Counted from the first letter of the stretch, positions 1-11,007 are shown. The stretch: DNA of 64,000 bases from Mycobacterium sp. 141 (GCF_000382405.1 NZ_KB908266.1:62001-126000); one strand, 5' to 3'. Notes: generated by a model from the sequence alone, not told the origin. Translations and numbers: made by a program.

Positions 1-1119
1 CTCGGGTGCGTACCTGCCACGACGGGTCGGTGTCGCGAGCACACCGTCGGGGACGGCGAGCATCGCCAGGCATGCCGTCAACGGAATCGCGATGATGAAG
101 AACCGCAAGAACGGAAACGTCGATCCAACCGCGTAACTGTAAGCCTGGAATGCGAGCACGGCACCGAACAACGCCACCGGCACCAGCAGCACCTGCCAGT
201 TGGGCCGCCCCCACCGCTGCTTCAGCACCCACAACAACAGTGGCGGCATCGTCGGGGCCAACAGCATGATGCACACCAGCGCGAACTGCACGCCGTGAGC
301 GAAATCCGGTGCGGTCTGGCCTGATTGCTCCAGAATCGCAATGTTGCCGTACTGGGAGGTGAACTGCGCGAAAGCCTCACCGGTGATCAACCAGCTCGCG
401 GCGGCCCAGCCCAGGAAGGCCAGCACGCCAGGACCGCTCACGATCAACAGATCCAGGATCGCACGCTGCAATCGCGGCCGAGGGGTGGCCCGCACATAGG
501 TGGTCAGACCCACCAGGATCCCCGCCGCCCCGACGCAGGCCGCGGCGTCGTAGCGGGTCAGGTAGGCCAACCCCATCGCGATACCGCCCGCGGTGACCAG
601 GTGGTGCACGTCGTCGTCGACCATCCACATGATGAGCCGGCGCACCGTCCAGGACATGAAGAAGATGAACGGCGCCTCGCTCATGCCGTTGGAGCCGTAG
701 AACACGATCATCGGATTGAGCGCGAACAGCATCGTGATGGTCAGCGAATACGCCCGCGGCAGACCACGATCGGTGCCCATGCTCAAGATCTGCACGGCAC
801 CGCCCGCCATGAAGGCCGCCGACATGATCGTGCCTGAGAACGCGCGTGCGGCAATATCCGCCCACAGCGTGCTCAGTGCGATGGCCGGTATCTGCACCAT
901 CGCCGCGACCGGCGTGAAGATGAAGCCCAGCGCGGCGAGATGCGGGTCGCGGCTGAACAACACGGACTGCGTGGCCGCCACCCGGGAGAGCGTGTCGCCC
1001 ATGATGAATCCGTGGCGGATCTGCAGCCAATACCCCACCGCGAGGTAGAGGACAAGGAAGACGAAGAAGACGGTGAACTTGAGCCGGCGGTCGGATCCCG
1101 CGAGCACCGCGCCGGTCAT
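1..1119 (-). CDS. Polytopic membrane glycosyltransferase (GT-C/PMT-like), C-terminus outside window
   Basis: Open from an ATG at 1119 to the window edge with no stop, so the gene is partial (at least 373 codons seen). Translation gives a multi-pass membrane protein: a TM segment at about residues 14-32, then a lumenal-type loop with acidic HGFIMGDTLSR, further hydrophobic segments, and the motif NGMSEAPFIFF typical of GT-C mannosyltransferase-like proteins (ArnT/PMT superfamily) that use polyprenyl-phosphate sugars. The ATG overlaps the TGA of the preceding GT2 synthase (ATGA), implying translational coupling as the fourth gene of the cluster. The likely role is transfer of a sugar to the product on the outer face of the membrane. 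Fold class is fairly secure; substrate is unknown. Confidence 0.7.
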   Translation of the reverse strand, partial: MTGAVLAGSDRRLKFTVFFVFLVLYLAVGYWLQIRHGFIMGDTLSRVAATQSVLFSRDPHLAALGFIFTPVAAMVQIPAIALSTLWADIAARAFSGTIMSAAFMAGGAVQILSMGTDRGLPRAYSLTITMLFALNPMIVFYGSNGMSEAPFIFFMSWTVRRLIMWMVDDDVHHLVTAGGIAMGLAYLTRYDAAACVGAAGILVGLTTYVRATPRPRLQRAILDLLIVSGPGVLAFLGWAAASWLITGEAFAQFTSQYGNIAILEQSGQTAPDFAHGVQFALVCIMLLAPTMPPLLLWVLKQRWGRPNWQVLLVPVALFGAVLAFQAYSYAVGSTFPFLRFFIIAIPLTACLAMLAVPDGVLATPTRRGRYAPE

Positions 1120-2603
1120 GCCGCGGCCGCCTCGTCCGTTGCGGTGTCGGCGGGACGCTCGGCCAGACCGTGAAACGTCTTCTCCCAGAACGATGGTTGC
1201 CGGATCATCTGATAGCAGCCCTTGGCCGCGGCCACACTCATCATCAGCCAGAACAGCGGCACACTCAGCGCCGCCAACAGCAGATCCGACCGGTCGTCCT
1301 CACGCAGGGCCACCATGTTCATGTACATCACGGTGAAGTTGCCGATGACCATCGCGATCAGCGCCGGGAAGTAGATGAACACGGGGAACACCTCGCCGAC
1401 CACAGCAGGCTGGCCGAGGAACCACAGCACCGTGATGAACCAGAACAGCAGGTTCAGCACCGCGATGATCGGCGTACCCGCGAGCACCAGGGTGAACCGG
1501 ATGAAGCTGCGCAGGCCGAGAGTGCGGTACAGCTTGAGCGGCTGGCGGATGTGAACCAGCCAGGTCTGCAGATAGCCCTTGTACCACCGGGATCGCTGCC
1601 GAATCCAGTTGATCACGTCACTGTTGGCCTCTTCCAGCGTGAACGAGTCGATGACGGCCGTGCGATATCCGTGCGACGCGATACGCAGCCCGAGGTCGGC
1701 GTCTTCGGTCACGTTGAACGGATCCCAGGCACCGATCTTGCGCAGGATGTCAATGCGCAGGTGATTCGACGTGCCGCCCAACGGGATCGGTGACGTGCTG
1801 ACCATCATCCCGGGTAGCAGATAGCCGAACCACAGCGCGTACTCGGCGGTGAACCACGCGGTCAGCAGGTTCTGGTGCCCGTTGTGGTAGACGAGCTTGG
1901 CCTGCACACACGCCACATCGTCGGGCAGCTGGCGGAAGGCCGTCACCACGCGTCGCAGCTGCAACGGTTCGGGCAAGTCCTCGGCATCGAAGATCGTGAC
2001 GATATCTCCGGTCGCGAAATGCAGACCGTAGTTGCACGCCTTCGGCTTCGTGCGGGGTTCTGCCGGCGGCACCAGCAGGATCGTGATGGCATCGAATTCA
2101 CCGCATGCCTCGGCGGCGTCGATGGTGACCTGATCGTCAGCCTCCAGCAACAACAACACCTGAAGCTTGTCGCGCGGGTATTCCAGGGCGTCCATCGCGC
2201 CGATGAGATCGGCAACCACCTCGGGTTCGTTGTACGCCGGGACCAGGATTGTGTACTCCGGCAGATCGGCGTCCGGAATCGACCACGCGGCCTCGTCGGA
2301 GATTACTACGGGCCGGGATGCCAACCCGCGCTTGAAGATCAGCACTCGGTCACCCAGCGTCAACAGGTAGGACAGTGTGCACAACCCGATGAGCACAACC
2401 GCTGTCTGCATCGGCCGCCACACCCCGAAGGCGACGACGATGACCAGCAGACCCCACAGCACGGGCTTCTGCCAGCCCAGCAGCGGGGTGGACGCGGAGT
2501 GCACCGGATCGTCTTCCCGCAGGCCGTTGATCGCGCGGTGCAGTGCATACTCGCGCTGATCGCCGGTGGCGGTTTCCGGGTCGAAGGTTCCGCGATATTT
2601 CAT
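1116..2603 (-). CDS. CesA-like processive glycosyltransferase family 2 synthase
   Basis: A 495-residue inner-membrane GT2 with the full cellulose/hyaluronan-synthase signature: VPAYNEP at 121-127, EADD at 154-157, the DxD-region FDAED at 205-209, catalytic TED at 299-301 and QRSRW at 336-340. Two TM helices lie at about 47-82 and three to four more between 370 and 462. The C-terminus carries FWEKTFHGL (472-480), common in CesA-like bacterial synthases. No PilZ domain follows the last TM, so direct c-di-GMP control like that of BcsA is not expected. The ATG at 2603 was chosen because GGGAG lies 8 nt upstream; an in-frame upstream start at 2690 would overlap the preceding gene by 44 bp and adds a non-homologous Arg-rich leader. 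With the BcsB-like partner upstream it probably polymerises and extrudes a beta-linked polysaccharide; the sugar is unknown. Confidence 0.88.
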   Translation of the reverse strand: MKYRGTFDPETATGDQREYALHRAINGLREDDPVHSASTPLLGWQKPVLWGLLVIVVAFGVWRPMQTAVVLIGLCTLSYLLTLGDRVLIFKRGLASRPVVISDEAAWSIPDADLPEYTILVPAYNEPEVVADLIGAMDALEYPRDKLQVLLLLEADDQVTIDAAEACGEFDAITILLVPPAEPRTKPKACNYGLHFATGDIVTIFDAEDLPEPLQLRRVVTAFRQLPDDVACVQAKLVYHNGHQNLLTAWFTAEYALWFGYLLPGMMVSTSPIPLGGTSNHLRIDILRKIGAWDPFNVTEDADLGLRIASHGYRTAVIDSFTLEEANSDVINWIRQRSRWYKGYLQTWLVHIRQPLKLYRTLGLRSFIRFTLVLAGTPIIAVLNLLFWFITVLWFLGQPAVVGEVFPVFIYFPALIAMVIGNFTVMYMNMVALREDDRSDLLLAALSVPLFWLMMSVAAAKGCYQMIRQPSFWEKTFHGLAERPADTATDEAAAA

Positions 2604-2646
2604 CGCCCGGTCTCCCATCGCCACGCGTGGGCGTCGCCGGTCATGG

Positions 2647-4662
2647 TCAGCCCCGCGACCGCCGGCCGCGCCAGGCGATCGCCCCGGCACCGAGGGCGGC
2701 CATCACGACCACGACAGCACCGATACCGAGGTACAACGCCTTGCGGCCACTGCTCGCGGTCACCGACTCCGGTTGTGCCGTCTCAGCGTTGACCTGGATG
2801 GGATCACGATCGGCCACCGCGATCAGTGCGTTGCCGGTCAGGCCGGACCAGCGAGCCGTGTCGCCGTTCAGCCACCCGAGCAGCCGGTCGAGCTCATCCG
2901 GGGTATTGGTGGACGTGGCGACCAGCAGGGTGCGCCCACCGGAGTAGAGCGTCTGCAACGAGCCGAATCCGATCGTCGGATCCAACGTGAGTGTGCTGGA
3001 TGTGCCGCTGTCGTCGGCATTCTCGACGGTGATCATGTCCTGCGAATCAACCGACACCGGCAGGGCGATCGAGTCGGCGTCCCAGTGATCGGGACTCACC
3101 ACGATGGCGGGGTTCGACGACGTGATGGCGTCCTGGCGCGAAACAACGGCAGTGTCGAACGGAAGCGCGCTCAGGCGCTGCAGACCGGTGAGGATCAACG
3201 CCGCCCGCCGCAGATTGGCGAAACCGTCGTCGATTCCGACTTCCAGCCGCGGCATCAACGCCTGCGGCAACGCCTGGAAGCCGCCCGGGAAAGGAGGCTT
3301 GGCCAGCTTGCTCTCGACCGCTGTAGCACCGTCGATGGTCAAGGTGATGGGCTCGAATTCCCCGCACCGTCCGGTGTTTCCCGCGGCATTCACTGCGATG
3401 TCCAGGTTGATGTATCGCTGTAACGAGTGGTCCGGGACGTCGATCCAGCGGTCGATGCGGCCATCGGGCTCGGTCGCCCACCTGTCGATGGTCTGTCCCC
3501 CGATGCTCACCACGACTTGCCCGGCGACGCTGGACGGCAGTGGCGTGTAGGACCCCTGCAGCTGGACTCTGACGCCGTGAACCGACCTGCCGAGCCGGGT
3601 CTGGTCCAGCGGCACGGTCACCCGCGGATTGGCCAGTGCGGTGGCGTTGACACCGGGCTGGCCGAGCCGGCGGATGGTGGTCAGGTCACCGGGCAGCTGC
3701 GGGGTCGTCGACAACGGTCCGGCGACGGCTTTGGAGCGAACGGCAAGTTTCGAAATGTCACTGGACAGCAACCGCGCCTGATTGGTCAGTTCGCCGACAG
3801 GACCCGAAACTAACAGCGCAGGAACGATATTGGGTCCCTCCAGACTCAGGCCAGGCGCTTGCCCTTCGCGTATTATGATCTGTCGTTCCATTGGGGCCGG
3901 AGGCGGCACGGGCCCGCCATCGGTGGGGACGAGGTCGACAGCAGTGCGTTGCAGGCCGTAGCGCGCCACGGTCGCCGTAACGAGACGCAGCGCCGCGTCC
4001 GATTCGGCCTTCGACGGATTCGGCGGTACGAACAGCGTGAGCTTCTGCAGCACCGGGGGCAGGAAGTCGGCGATCGTGGCGGGAGGCAGTTCCTGGCCGG
4101 TATAGCGGATCGCAGCGTCGACCAGCCGCAGTGGATTGGCCGCGTCATAGCCGCAGTACCCGTCCGGCAGCGTCAGATAGCTGCGCAGCGACACCATGAC
4201 CGCGTTGTCGACGACCCGGGCAGCGGCCAGCGGGATGGCTATGCGCCCCTGGTCCGGCGGTAGCGGAATCCGGGCCAATGTGCGGTTCTCCTGGGTGACT
4301 TCGAGTGTTCCGCCGCGCGCATTCACCGGCAGCACTGCGGTAGCGACCAACTCGGCCGCACTGAGTCCCGGCTGCACCGGGACCGACATCGTCTGCACAC
4401 CTTCTACGCCGTAGAGCGCAATGTCCGGTTCAGAACCCAAAGTCCTCAGACTCAGTGTCGGCGAATCGGCCAGCGCAGGAACATCTTCCGGCGCAGCAGT
4501 CGCCGCCCCGGGGAGCACAGTTCCGGCAACGACGATCACGGTAGCGAACAGCGGCAGCATCCGTACAGTCACACGGAGAAGCCTAAGCTGAACATCGCGG
4601 ACGCGCCCAAATGCACAAGGATTGTTACGTCCGTACGGCCGGTGCATGAAAGTCATTGGCAT
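2647..4662 (-). CDS. BcsB-like exported cellulose-synthase accessory protein
   Basis: A 671-residue exported protein: hydrophobic signal/anchor at about 35-57 ending AATAA, a long extracytoplasmic beta-rich region, and a C-terminal TM helix (about 643-662) followed by WRGRRSRG. This matches BcsB topology (large periplasmic part plus one C-terminal anchor). Cysteine-containing segments YCGYD and GRCGEFEP are notable. It lies immediately upstream of the CesA-like synthase in the same operon, as bcsB does beside bcsA. The ATG at 4662 overlaps the stop of the upstream membrane gene by 10 bp; a GTG at 4572 closer to the signal peptide is a plausible alternative start. Sequence identity to true BcsB is too low for me to judge by eye, so the family call rests on topology, length and context. 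Confidence 0.7.
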   Translation of the reverse strand: MPMTFMHRPYGRNNPCAFGRVRDVQLRLLRVTVRMLPLFATVIVVAGTVLPGAATAAPEDVPALADSPTLSLRTLGSEPDIALYGVEGVQTMSVPVQPGLSAAELVATAVLPVNARGGTLEVTQENRTLARIPLPPDQGRIAIPLAAARVVDNAVMVSLRSYLTLPDGYCGYDAANPLRLVDAAIRYTGQELPPATIADFLPPVLQKLTLFVPPNPSKAESDAALRLVTATVARYGLQRTAVDLVPTDGGPVPPPAPMERQIIIREGQAPGLSLEGPNIVPALLVSGPVGELTNQARLLSSDISKLAVRSKAVAGPLSTTPQLPGDLTTIRRLGQPGVNATALANPRVTVPLDQTRLGRSVHGVRVQLQGSYTPLPSSVAGQVVVSIGGQTIDRWATEPDGRIDRWIDVPDHSLQRYINLDIAVNAAGNTGRCGEFEPITLTIDGATAVESKLAKPPFPGGFQALPQALMPRLEVGIDDGFANLRRAALILTGLQRLSALPFDTAVVSRQDAITSSNPAIVVSPDHWDADSIALPVSVDSQDMITVENADDSGTSSTLTLDPTIGFGSLQTLYSGGRTLLVATSTNTPDELDRLLGWLNGDTARWSGLTGNALIAVADRDPIQVNAETAQPESVTASSGRKALYLGIGAVVVVMAALGAGAIAWRGRRSRG

Positions 4663-6218
4663 TTCCCGCCGCAGGGAAACTGCGCGGCCACCAACGCTCG
4701 CCCGAAGAGGGTGAGGAGTTCACCGTCCTTGAAAGACGGGGTCCGCTCATCGAGAACGGCGTTGCCGCGGAACAACAATGTGACCAATGTCCGCAGAATG
4801 GACATGATGTCGTCCGACGGACGCGGAAAGGGTGCATTCGGTTCGTGATTGTCAACGGCGAAGACCGTCACACGTTGCGCCAGATTCTTTTCGCCCCAGG
4901 CGAATTGCAACGCGTTCCAAGTCACCAGGAGATCGTCGTCGACCACCGACACCATCTGGGCATGTACCCCGTTACCGAGGTCGACCGGGCGCAGCTCGCT
5001 CATCCGCGCGCCAGTCAGCCCGTACACGACACGTGCCGGATAGACCCCGAATGCGAACGGACGCTCACTGACGATGCTGTCCACCACGAGGGTGCGCGGC
5101 TTGGCCGCTTTGTCCCAGCTCGGATTTCCGGTGTCCGCACGCATGTATTGGCGCACCAGAACGGCATGGTCACCATAGAGCCGCTGCACCTTGCTGTAGT
5201 TCTCGCGAGCTATCGTCGACCACCCCGGCGGAGCGACCAACTCCCGGGCCGGCCACAGCGCACCGGGGCTGGCACGAGTGATCGCAGCCGTCGTCACCTG
5301 GGTCGGCAACGCGCAGAACGACAACGCCACCGCGACCGCGACCACCAGGGGAACGCCCGCCCACACCTGTCTGGCAGCCAGCGGTTCCACTTTGCGGTCC
5401 AACAACCGCTTCGGAACACCCCGGCGCGCCACCAGATACATCACGACGTTGACCACACAGATCGCCGACAGGGCGGGCAGTTGTTGATAGACGATCAGCG
5501 GCGCCGCGGGGTGCACCGCACTGATGGTGATGAGCACCGCGAATCCGAACAACCACGCACCCACCGCCCCGATGACACCGCGCCGAACGGTCCGACCGAC
5601 GGAGATACTGGTGCCGATCGCGGCGATGATCAGCGTCGCGGCGCCGGCCGCGAACTTTCCACCGCCGAGTATCACCACCGTCAGGTAGTACGGCAATGAG
5701 AACCCAATCACGAACAGGGTCCACACCCAGAAGAACCGCAGTGCGGGACGAAGGCCGAACAGCACGATGCAGCAGCACAATACGAACAGCCACGCCGCAA
5801 CCAGGTCCAGACGCAACAGATGAAAGTACAGCGCGTATCGCTCGAGCAGCCCGGCCTTGATCATCAGCGCCAAGCCCAAACACATGACGCCCACGATGAT
5901 GTCGGTCTGGCGGTCGTGGATCGGGAGCTCGGTGCGGTCCCGTCGTGAGACCCCTATGGCCACCAGCGCAGCCGCCACCGGCACAAACCAGATGTAGCCG
6001 CCGATGCCGCCCGCCCTGGTGGTGGCGACCAGACTGCCGAAGCTGTCGTAGAACGCGAAAGCCGTCAGGGCGACAATCAAAGCCCACCGCAGGGCCACGC
6101 GGTAAAAGGGATGGACTGCGTAGTACCGCGCCAGGAGCGTCGTCAGTCCGGGCCGGCCCGTCGAGACTGTCGACGGCGAAGTCGCCGCGGATGTCGCCGT
6201 CACAGCCGCTAGGGCCAA
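4653..6218 (-). CDS. Polytopic membrane protein, weakly exosortase/EpsI-like
   Basis: A 521-residue protein with roughly ten hydrophobic helices between residues 40 and 310 and a soluble C-terminal domain of about 200 residues ending FPCGGKCQ. The helix pattern and the C-terminal region containing WNALQFAWG recall exosortase-EpsI fusion proteins of exopolysaccharide loci. I do not see the exosortase catalytic cysteine motif, so a protease role is not supported. It could be a polymer export or assembly component. It is the first gene of the minus-strand cluster, reading TTG at 6218 (GTG at 6203 is an alternative), and its end overlaps the BcsB-like gene. Identification is tentative; the ORF itself is secure from its length, coupling and membrane character. 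Confidence 0.6.
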   Translation of the reverse strand: MALAAVTATSAATSPSTVSTGRPGLTTLLARYYAVHPFYRVALRWALIVALTAFAFYDSFGSLVATTRAGGIGGYIWFVPVAAALVAIGVSRRDRTELPIHDRQTDIIVGVMCLGLALMIKAGLLERYALYFHLLRLDLVAAWLFVLCCCIVLFGLRPALRFFWVWTLFVIGFSLPYYLTVVILGGGKFAAGAATLIIAAIGTSISVGRTVRRGVIGAVGAWLFGFAVLITISAVHPAAPLIVYQQLPALSAICVVNVVMYLVARRGVPKRLLDRKVEPLAARQVWAGVPLVVAVAVALSFCALPTQVTTAAITRASPGALWPARELVAPPGWSTIARENYSKVQRLYGDHAVLVRQYMRADTGNPSWDKAAKPRTLVVDSIVSERPFAFGVYPARVVYGLTGARMSELRPVDLGNGVHAQMVSVVDDDLLVTWNALQFAWGEKNLAQRVTVFAVDNHEPNAPFPRPSDDIMSILRTLVTLLFRGNAVLDERTPSFKDGELLTLFGRALVAAQFPCGGKCQ

Positions 6219-6548
6219 ACCCGCAAGGCTAACCGGGCCGCAGGTCCGCGGCTTCGGCTTAGTTCAGCCGAATGCTCTTCAATCGCATGCCATTTCCCCG
6301 CTCCCATACGCGCGATGGTATGACAGCCGCATCGATAAGCAAACACAAATCAACAAGGCTGGGCAGCGTGTCACCCCGTGATGTGAATTGAGCAAATCCG
6401 TACAGGAGACGATGACCACTTTGGAAGACGAACTTCTGTTCAATGCTGCAGTGCCAGGCAAAGATAACCAAAATATTGGTTCAGTTTACGGCCATAGTTC
6501 GATCGCTATCGCAGCTGTCACGCCGAAATCGATGAGGCTGAGACGCAA
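6219..6548. other. AT-richer intergenic region upstream of the polysaccharide cluster
   Basis: This 330-bp gap between the cluster and the ribosomal operon is visibly poorer in GC than its neighbours. It must carry the promoter for the minus-strand cluster. An inverted repeat AACCAA-N4-TTGGTT lies near 6467-6482, and a plausible ribosome site AGGAG precedes an ATG at 6412 on the plus strand. That reading frame runs into the rpsQ terminator and then antisense to rpsQ, so I do not call it a gene. Confidence 0.5.
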
Positions 6549-6580
6549 AACTGCCCCTCTTCCGAAGAAGAGGGGCAGTT
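6549..6580 (-). terminator. Rho-independent terminator of the S10 operon
   Basis: A perfect 14-bp stem (AACTGCCCCTCTTC paired with its complement) around a 4-nt loop is followed, on the minus strand, by TTTTGCG. It sits 20 bp after the rpsQ stop, so it ends the ribosomal transcript before the polysaccharide cluster. Confidence 0.92.
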
Positions 6581-6599
6581 TAATCTCTGCTCCCGGTAC

Positions 6600-6911
6600 T
6601 TACTTGGCGCGTTCCAGCACCTCGACCAGCCGCCACCGCTTGGTGGCCGACAGCGGCCGAGTCTCCATCAGCGACACGCGGTCACCGATGCCGGCATCGC
6701 CGTTCTCGTCGTGCGCCTTGACCTTCTTGGTGGTGCGGATGATCTTGCCGTAGAGCGGGTGGCTCTTACGATCTTCCAGCTCGACCACGATGGTCTTCTG
6801 CATCTTGTCGCTGACCACGTAGCCGATGGCGGTCTTGCGACGGCCACGGGGCTTCTCGGTGGCCGGCGTGTGCCTCGGACCGGACTGAGCGCCCTTGTCA
6901 TTCTCTACCAT
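6600..6911 (-). CDS. rpsQ: 30S ribosomal protein S17
   Basis: This 103-residue protein binds 16S rRNA early in 30S assembly. The S17 core is clear: [36 protein letters not shown] and [22 protein letters not shown]. It has a mycobacterial-type N-terminal extension of about 25 residues rich in Gly, Pro and Arg. The start overlaps the rpmC stop by one base. It is the last gene of the S10 operon here, followed by a terminator; rplN and the later spc-type genes do not follow, a split also seen in other mycobacteria. Confidence 0.97.
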   Translation of the reverse strand: MVENDKGAQSGPRHTPATEKPRGRRKTAIGYVVSDKMQKTIVVELEDRKSHPLYGKIIRTTKKVKAHDENGDAGIGDRVSLMETRPLSATKRWRLVEVLERAK

Positions 6912-7144
6912 TACGATTCCTCACCACTGGGCCCGGAAGCCAGGCCCAACTCACGTTCACGCAGCACGGTGTAAAGCCGTGCAATCTCCTGGCGCACGAC
7001 GCGCAGCCGCCGGTTGTTCGCGAGCTGCCCGGTCGCCATCTGGAAGCGCAGGTTGAACAGCTCTTCCTTGGACTCGCGGAGCTTGTCCTTCAACTCGTCG
7101 TCGGTCAGTTCGCGCAGTTCACCAGGCGAAGTTCCCACTGCCAT
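6911..7144 (-). CDS. rpmC: 50S ribosomal protein L29
   Basis: A 77-residue small helical protein near the polypeptide exit tunnel. The family core [33 protein letters not shown] and [16 protein letters not shown] is intact. Its start codon overlaps the rplP stop by one base, and the rpsQ start overlaps its stop, so the three genes are tightly coupled. Confidence 0.97.
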   Translation of the reverse strand: MAVGTSPGELRELTDDELKDKLRESKEELFNLRFQMATGQLANNRRLRVVRQEIARLYTVLRERELGLASGPSGEES

Positions 7145-7560
7145 CAGAACTGCTCCTCTCGACTCACGATGCGTGCCTTGATCGGCAACTTGTGGATTGC
7201 ACGGGTCAGCGCTTCCTTGGCGATCTTCTCATCGGGGTAGCTGATCTCGAACAGCACGCGTCCGGGCTTGACGTTGGCGACCCACCACTCCGGCGAACCT
7301 TTACCGGAACCCATGCGGGTTTCGGCGGGCTTCTTGGTCAGCGGGCGGTCCGGGAAGATGTTGATCCACACCTTGCCGCCACGCTTGATGTGCCGGTTGA
7401 TGGCGATACGAGCGGACTCGATCTGCCGGTTGGTGATGTAGGCGTGTTCCAGCGCCTGGATGCCATAGTCACCGAAGCTCACCGACGTGCCGCCGCTGGC
7501 GATGCCACGCTGCTCGGGGTGATGCTGCTTGCGGTGCTTGACCTTACGGGGAATCAACAT
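7144..7560 (-). CDS. rplP: 50S ribosomal protein L16
   Basis: A 138-residue protein of normal length for L16, which organises the A-site region of 23S rRNA. It begins [14 protein letters not shown] and contains [42 protein letters not shown] and [13 protein letters not shown], all hallmark L16 segments. It starts 2 bp after rpsC ends. Confidence 0.98.
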   Translation of the reverse strand: MLIPRKVKHRKQHHPEQRGIASGGTSVSFGDYGIQALEHAYITNRQIESARIAINRHIKRGGKVWINIFPDRPLTKKPAETRMGSGKGSPEWWVANVKPGRVLFEISYPDEKIAKEALTRAIHKLPIKARIVSREEQF

Positions 7561-7562
7561 GT

Positions 7563-8889
<1,327 letters not shown>

Positions 8890-8890
<1 letters not shown>

Positions 8891-9171
8891 CAGCGCCTCT
8901 TGCTCTTGCGGTCGTCCTTGATGTGACCCTTGAACGTGCGCGTCGGGGCGAACTCGCCGAGCTTGTGTCCGACCATCGCCTCGGTCACGAACACCGGGAC
9001 ATGCTTGCGGCCGTCATGCACCGCAAAGGTGTGCCCGATGAAGTCCGGGATGATGGTCGACCGACGCGACCAGGTCTTGATGACCTGCTTGGTGTTCTTC
9101 TCGTTCTGAACGTCGACCTTCTTGAGCAGATGGTCGTCGACGAACGGACCCTTCTTCAGGCTGCGTGGCAT
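8890..9171 (-). CDS. rpsS: 30S ribosomal protein S19
   Basis: A 93-residue S19 beginning [19 protein letters not shown], with the conserved [21 protein letters not shown] and [11 protein letters not shown] segments. It binds the 30S head near the A site. It starts 12 bp after the rplB stop. Confidence 0.98.
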
Positions 9172-9183
9172 CGCTATTTACTC

Positions 9184-10020
9184 CTAGCGCTTCTTGCCGG
9201 TGCGCCGGCGTCGGACGATGAGCTTGTCGCTCGCCTTCTTGGGCTTACGGGTGCGGCCCTCAGGCTTGCCCCACGGGCTCACCGGGTGACGGCCACCGGA
9301 GGTCTTACCCTCACCACCACCGTGCGGGTGGTCGACAGGGTTCATCACGACGCCACGGACGGTGGGACGCTTGCCCTTCCACCGCATACGGCCGGCCTTA
9401 CCCCAGTTGATGTTGGCCTGCTCGGCATTGCCGACCTCGCCGACGGTGGCACGGCAGCGGACGTCGACACGACGGATCTCACCCGACGGCATACGCAGCG
9501 AGGCGTAGGTGCCTTCCTTGCCGAGCAGCTGGATGCTGACACCGGCGGAACGGGCCAGCTTGGCCCCACCACCGGGCCGCAGCTCCACGGCGTGGATCAC
9601 GGTGCCGGCCGGGATGTTGCGCAGCGGCAGGTTGTTGCCCGGCTTGATGTCGGCGTTGGCGCCCGACTCGATCACGTCGCCCTGCTTGATGCCCTGCGGC
9701 GCGATGATGTAGCGCTTCTCGCCATCGAGGAAGTGGAGCAGCGCGATGTTCGCGGTCCGGTTCGGGTCGTACTCGATGTGCGCGACCTTGGCGTTGACGC
9801 CGTCCTTGTCATGGCGACGGAAGTCGATGACGCGGTAGGCGCGCTTGTGGCCGCCACCCTTGTGTCGGGTGGTGATGCGGCCGTGGGCATTACGCCCACC
9901 GGTGCCGCTCAGCGGGCGAACCAGCGACTTCTCCGGAGTCGAACGAGTGATCTCGGCGAAATCGGAGACGCTGGCACCGCGACGACCCGGAGTCGTCGGC
10001 TTGTACTTGCGAATTCCCAT
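9184..10020 (-). CDS. rplB: 50S ribosomal protein L2
   Basis: A 278-residue L2 of canonical length. It contains [19 protein letters not shown], the RNA-binding OB-fold, and near the C-terminus the peptidyl-transferase-associated motif [12 protein letters not shown] with the conserved histidine, then [12 protein letters not shown]. It contacts 23S rRNA close to the catalytic centre and is needed for subunit joining. It lies 28 bp after rplW. Confidence 0.98.
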   Translation of the reverse strand: MGIRKYKPTTPGRRGASVSDFAEITRSTPEKSLVRPLSGTGGRNAHGRITTRHKGGGHKRAYRVIDFRRHDKDGVNAKVAHIEYDPNRTANIALLHFLDGEKRYIIAPQGIKQGDVIESGANADIKPGNNLPLRNIPAGTVIHAVELRPGGGAKLARSAGVSIQLLGKEGTYASLRMPSGEIRRVDVRCRATVGEVGNAEQANINWGKAGRMRWKGKRPTVRGVVMNPVDHPHGGGEGKTSGGRHPVSPWGKPEGRTRKPKKASDKLIVRRRRTGKKR

Positions 10021-10048
10021 ATCAGTTAAATCCTCTTAGTTCCCGGCT

Positions 10049-10351
10049 CTAGGCCGGTGCTCCGAACAGATCGATTGGCTTGCTGCCCGCGGCCAACGTG
10101 ACGATGGCGCGCTTGGTGCTCTTGCGCTGCCCGAAACCAGCGCGAGTGCGCTTGCGCTTGCCCTGCCGGTTGGCGGTGTTCACCGAATCGACCTTGACGT
10201 TGAAGATCTTCTCGACAGCGATCTTGATCTGCGTCTTGTTCGAATCCGGGTGCACCACAAAGGTGTACACGTTGTCCTCGATCAGCCCGTACGACTTCTC
10301 CGAGATGACCGGAGCCAGGATGATGTCGCGGGGGTCTGTAATCGTAGCCAT
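10049..10351 (-). CDS. rplW: 50S ribosomal protein L23
   Basis: A 100-residue L23 with the family features [37 protein letters not shown] and [13 protein letters not shown]. It sits at the tunnel exit, where trigger factor and SRP dock. The start overlaps rplD by one base. Confidence 0.97.
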   Translation of the reverse strand: MATITDPRDIILAPVISEKSYGLIEDNVYTFVVHPDSNKTQIKIAVEKIFNVKVDSVNTANRQGKRKRTRAGFGQRKSTKRAIVTLAAGSKPIDLFGAPA

Positions 10352-11007
10352 CAGACCGACGCTCCTTCTTTTTGATCCTTGGTGCTCGAGGCGATGTAGG
10401 CGTTCAGCGCCTCGACCGAAAACACCACGTCGTCGGCGTTGAGCACGTCGTAGGTGTTGAGCTGATCCGGCGAGATCACATGCACGCCAGGCAGATTGCG
10501 CACGCTCTTGGCGCCCACCTCGTCGGTGCGACCGATGACGACGAGCACCTTCTTGTTCTCTGTCAGCGTGCCCAGGAATGCCTTGGCGCCCTTGGTCGAC
10601 GGGGTCTGGCCCTCGATCAACTCGGTGACTGCGTGGATGCGCTCGTTGCGGGCACGGTCCGAAAGCGCGCTGCGCAGGGCGGCGGCGATCATCTTCTTCG
10701 GGGTCCGCTGGCTGTAGTCGCGCGGCTGCGGGCCGTGGACGACGCCACCACCGGTGAACTGCGGCGCGCGGGTCGAGCCCTGACGGGCGCGGCCGGTGCC
10801 CTTCTGCCGGTACGGCTTCTTTCCACCGCCGGAGACCGCACCACGAGTCTTGGTCGCGTGCGTGCCCTGGCGCTTGGCGGCCAGCTGTGCGGTGACCACC
10901 TGATGCATCAGTGCGATGTTGGGCTCGACATCGAACAGGTCGGCCGGTAGTTCCACCGTGCCGTCCGTGTTACCTGCCGGAGTCTTGACGTCAACTTTGA
11001 GTGTCAT
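10351..11007 (-). CDS. rplD: 50S ribosomal protein L4
   Basis: A 218-residue L4 with the extended tunnel loop [19 protein letters not shown], followed by [15 protein letters not shown] and a Rossmann-like C-terminal half. In E. coli L4 represses its own S10 operon; I do not see the leader hairpin for that mechanism here. It is coupled by one-base overlaps to rplC and rplW. Confidence 0.97.
   Translation of the reverse strand: MTLKVDVKTPAGNTDGTVELPADLFDVEPNIALMHQVVTAQLAAKRQGTHATKTRGAVSGGGKKPYRQKGTGRARQGSTRAPQFTGGGVVHGPQPRDYSQRTPKKMIAAALRSALSDRARNERIHAVTELIEGQTPSTKGAKAFLGTLTENKKVLVVIGRTDEVGAKSVRNLPGVHVISPDQLNTYDVLNADDVVFSVEALNAYIASSTKDQKEGASV

Noticed and set aside
6412..6753. Plus-strand frame starting ATG at 6412 with an AGGAG upstream
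   Set aside because: It continues through the rpsQ terminator and antisense to rpsQ; composition after the hairpin is that of a shadow frame.
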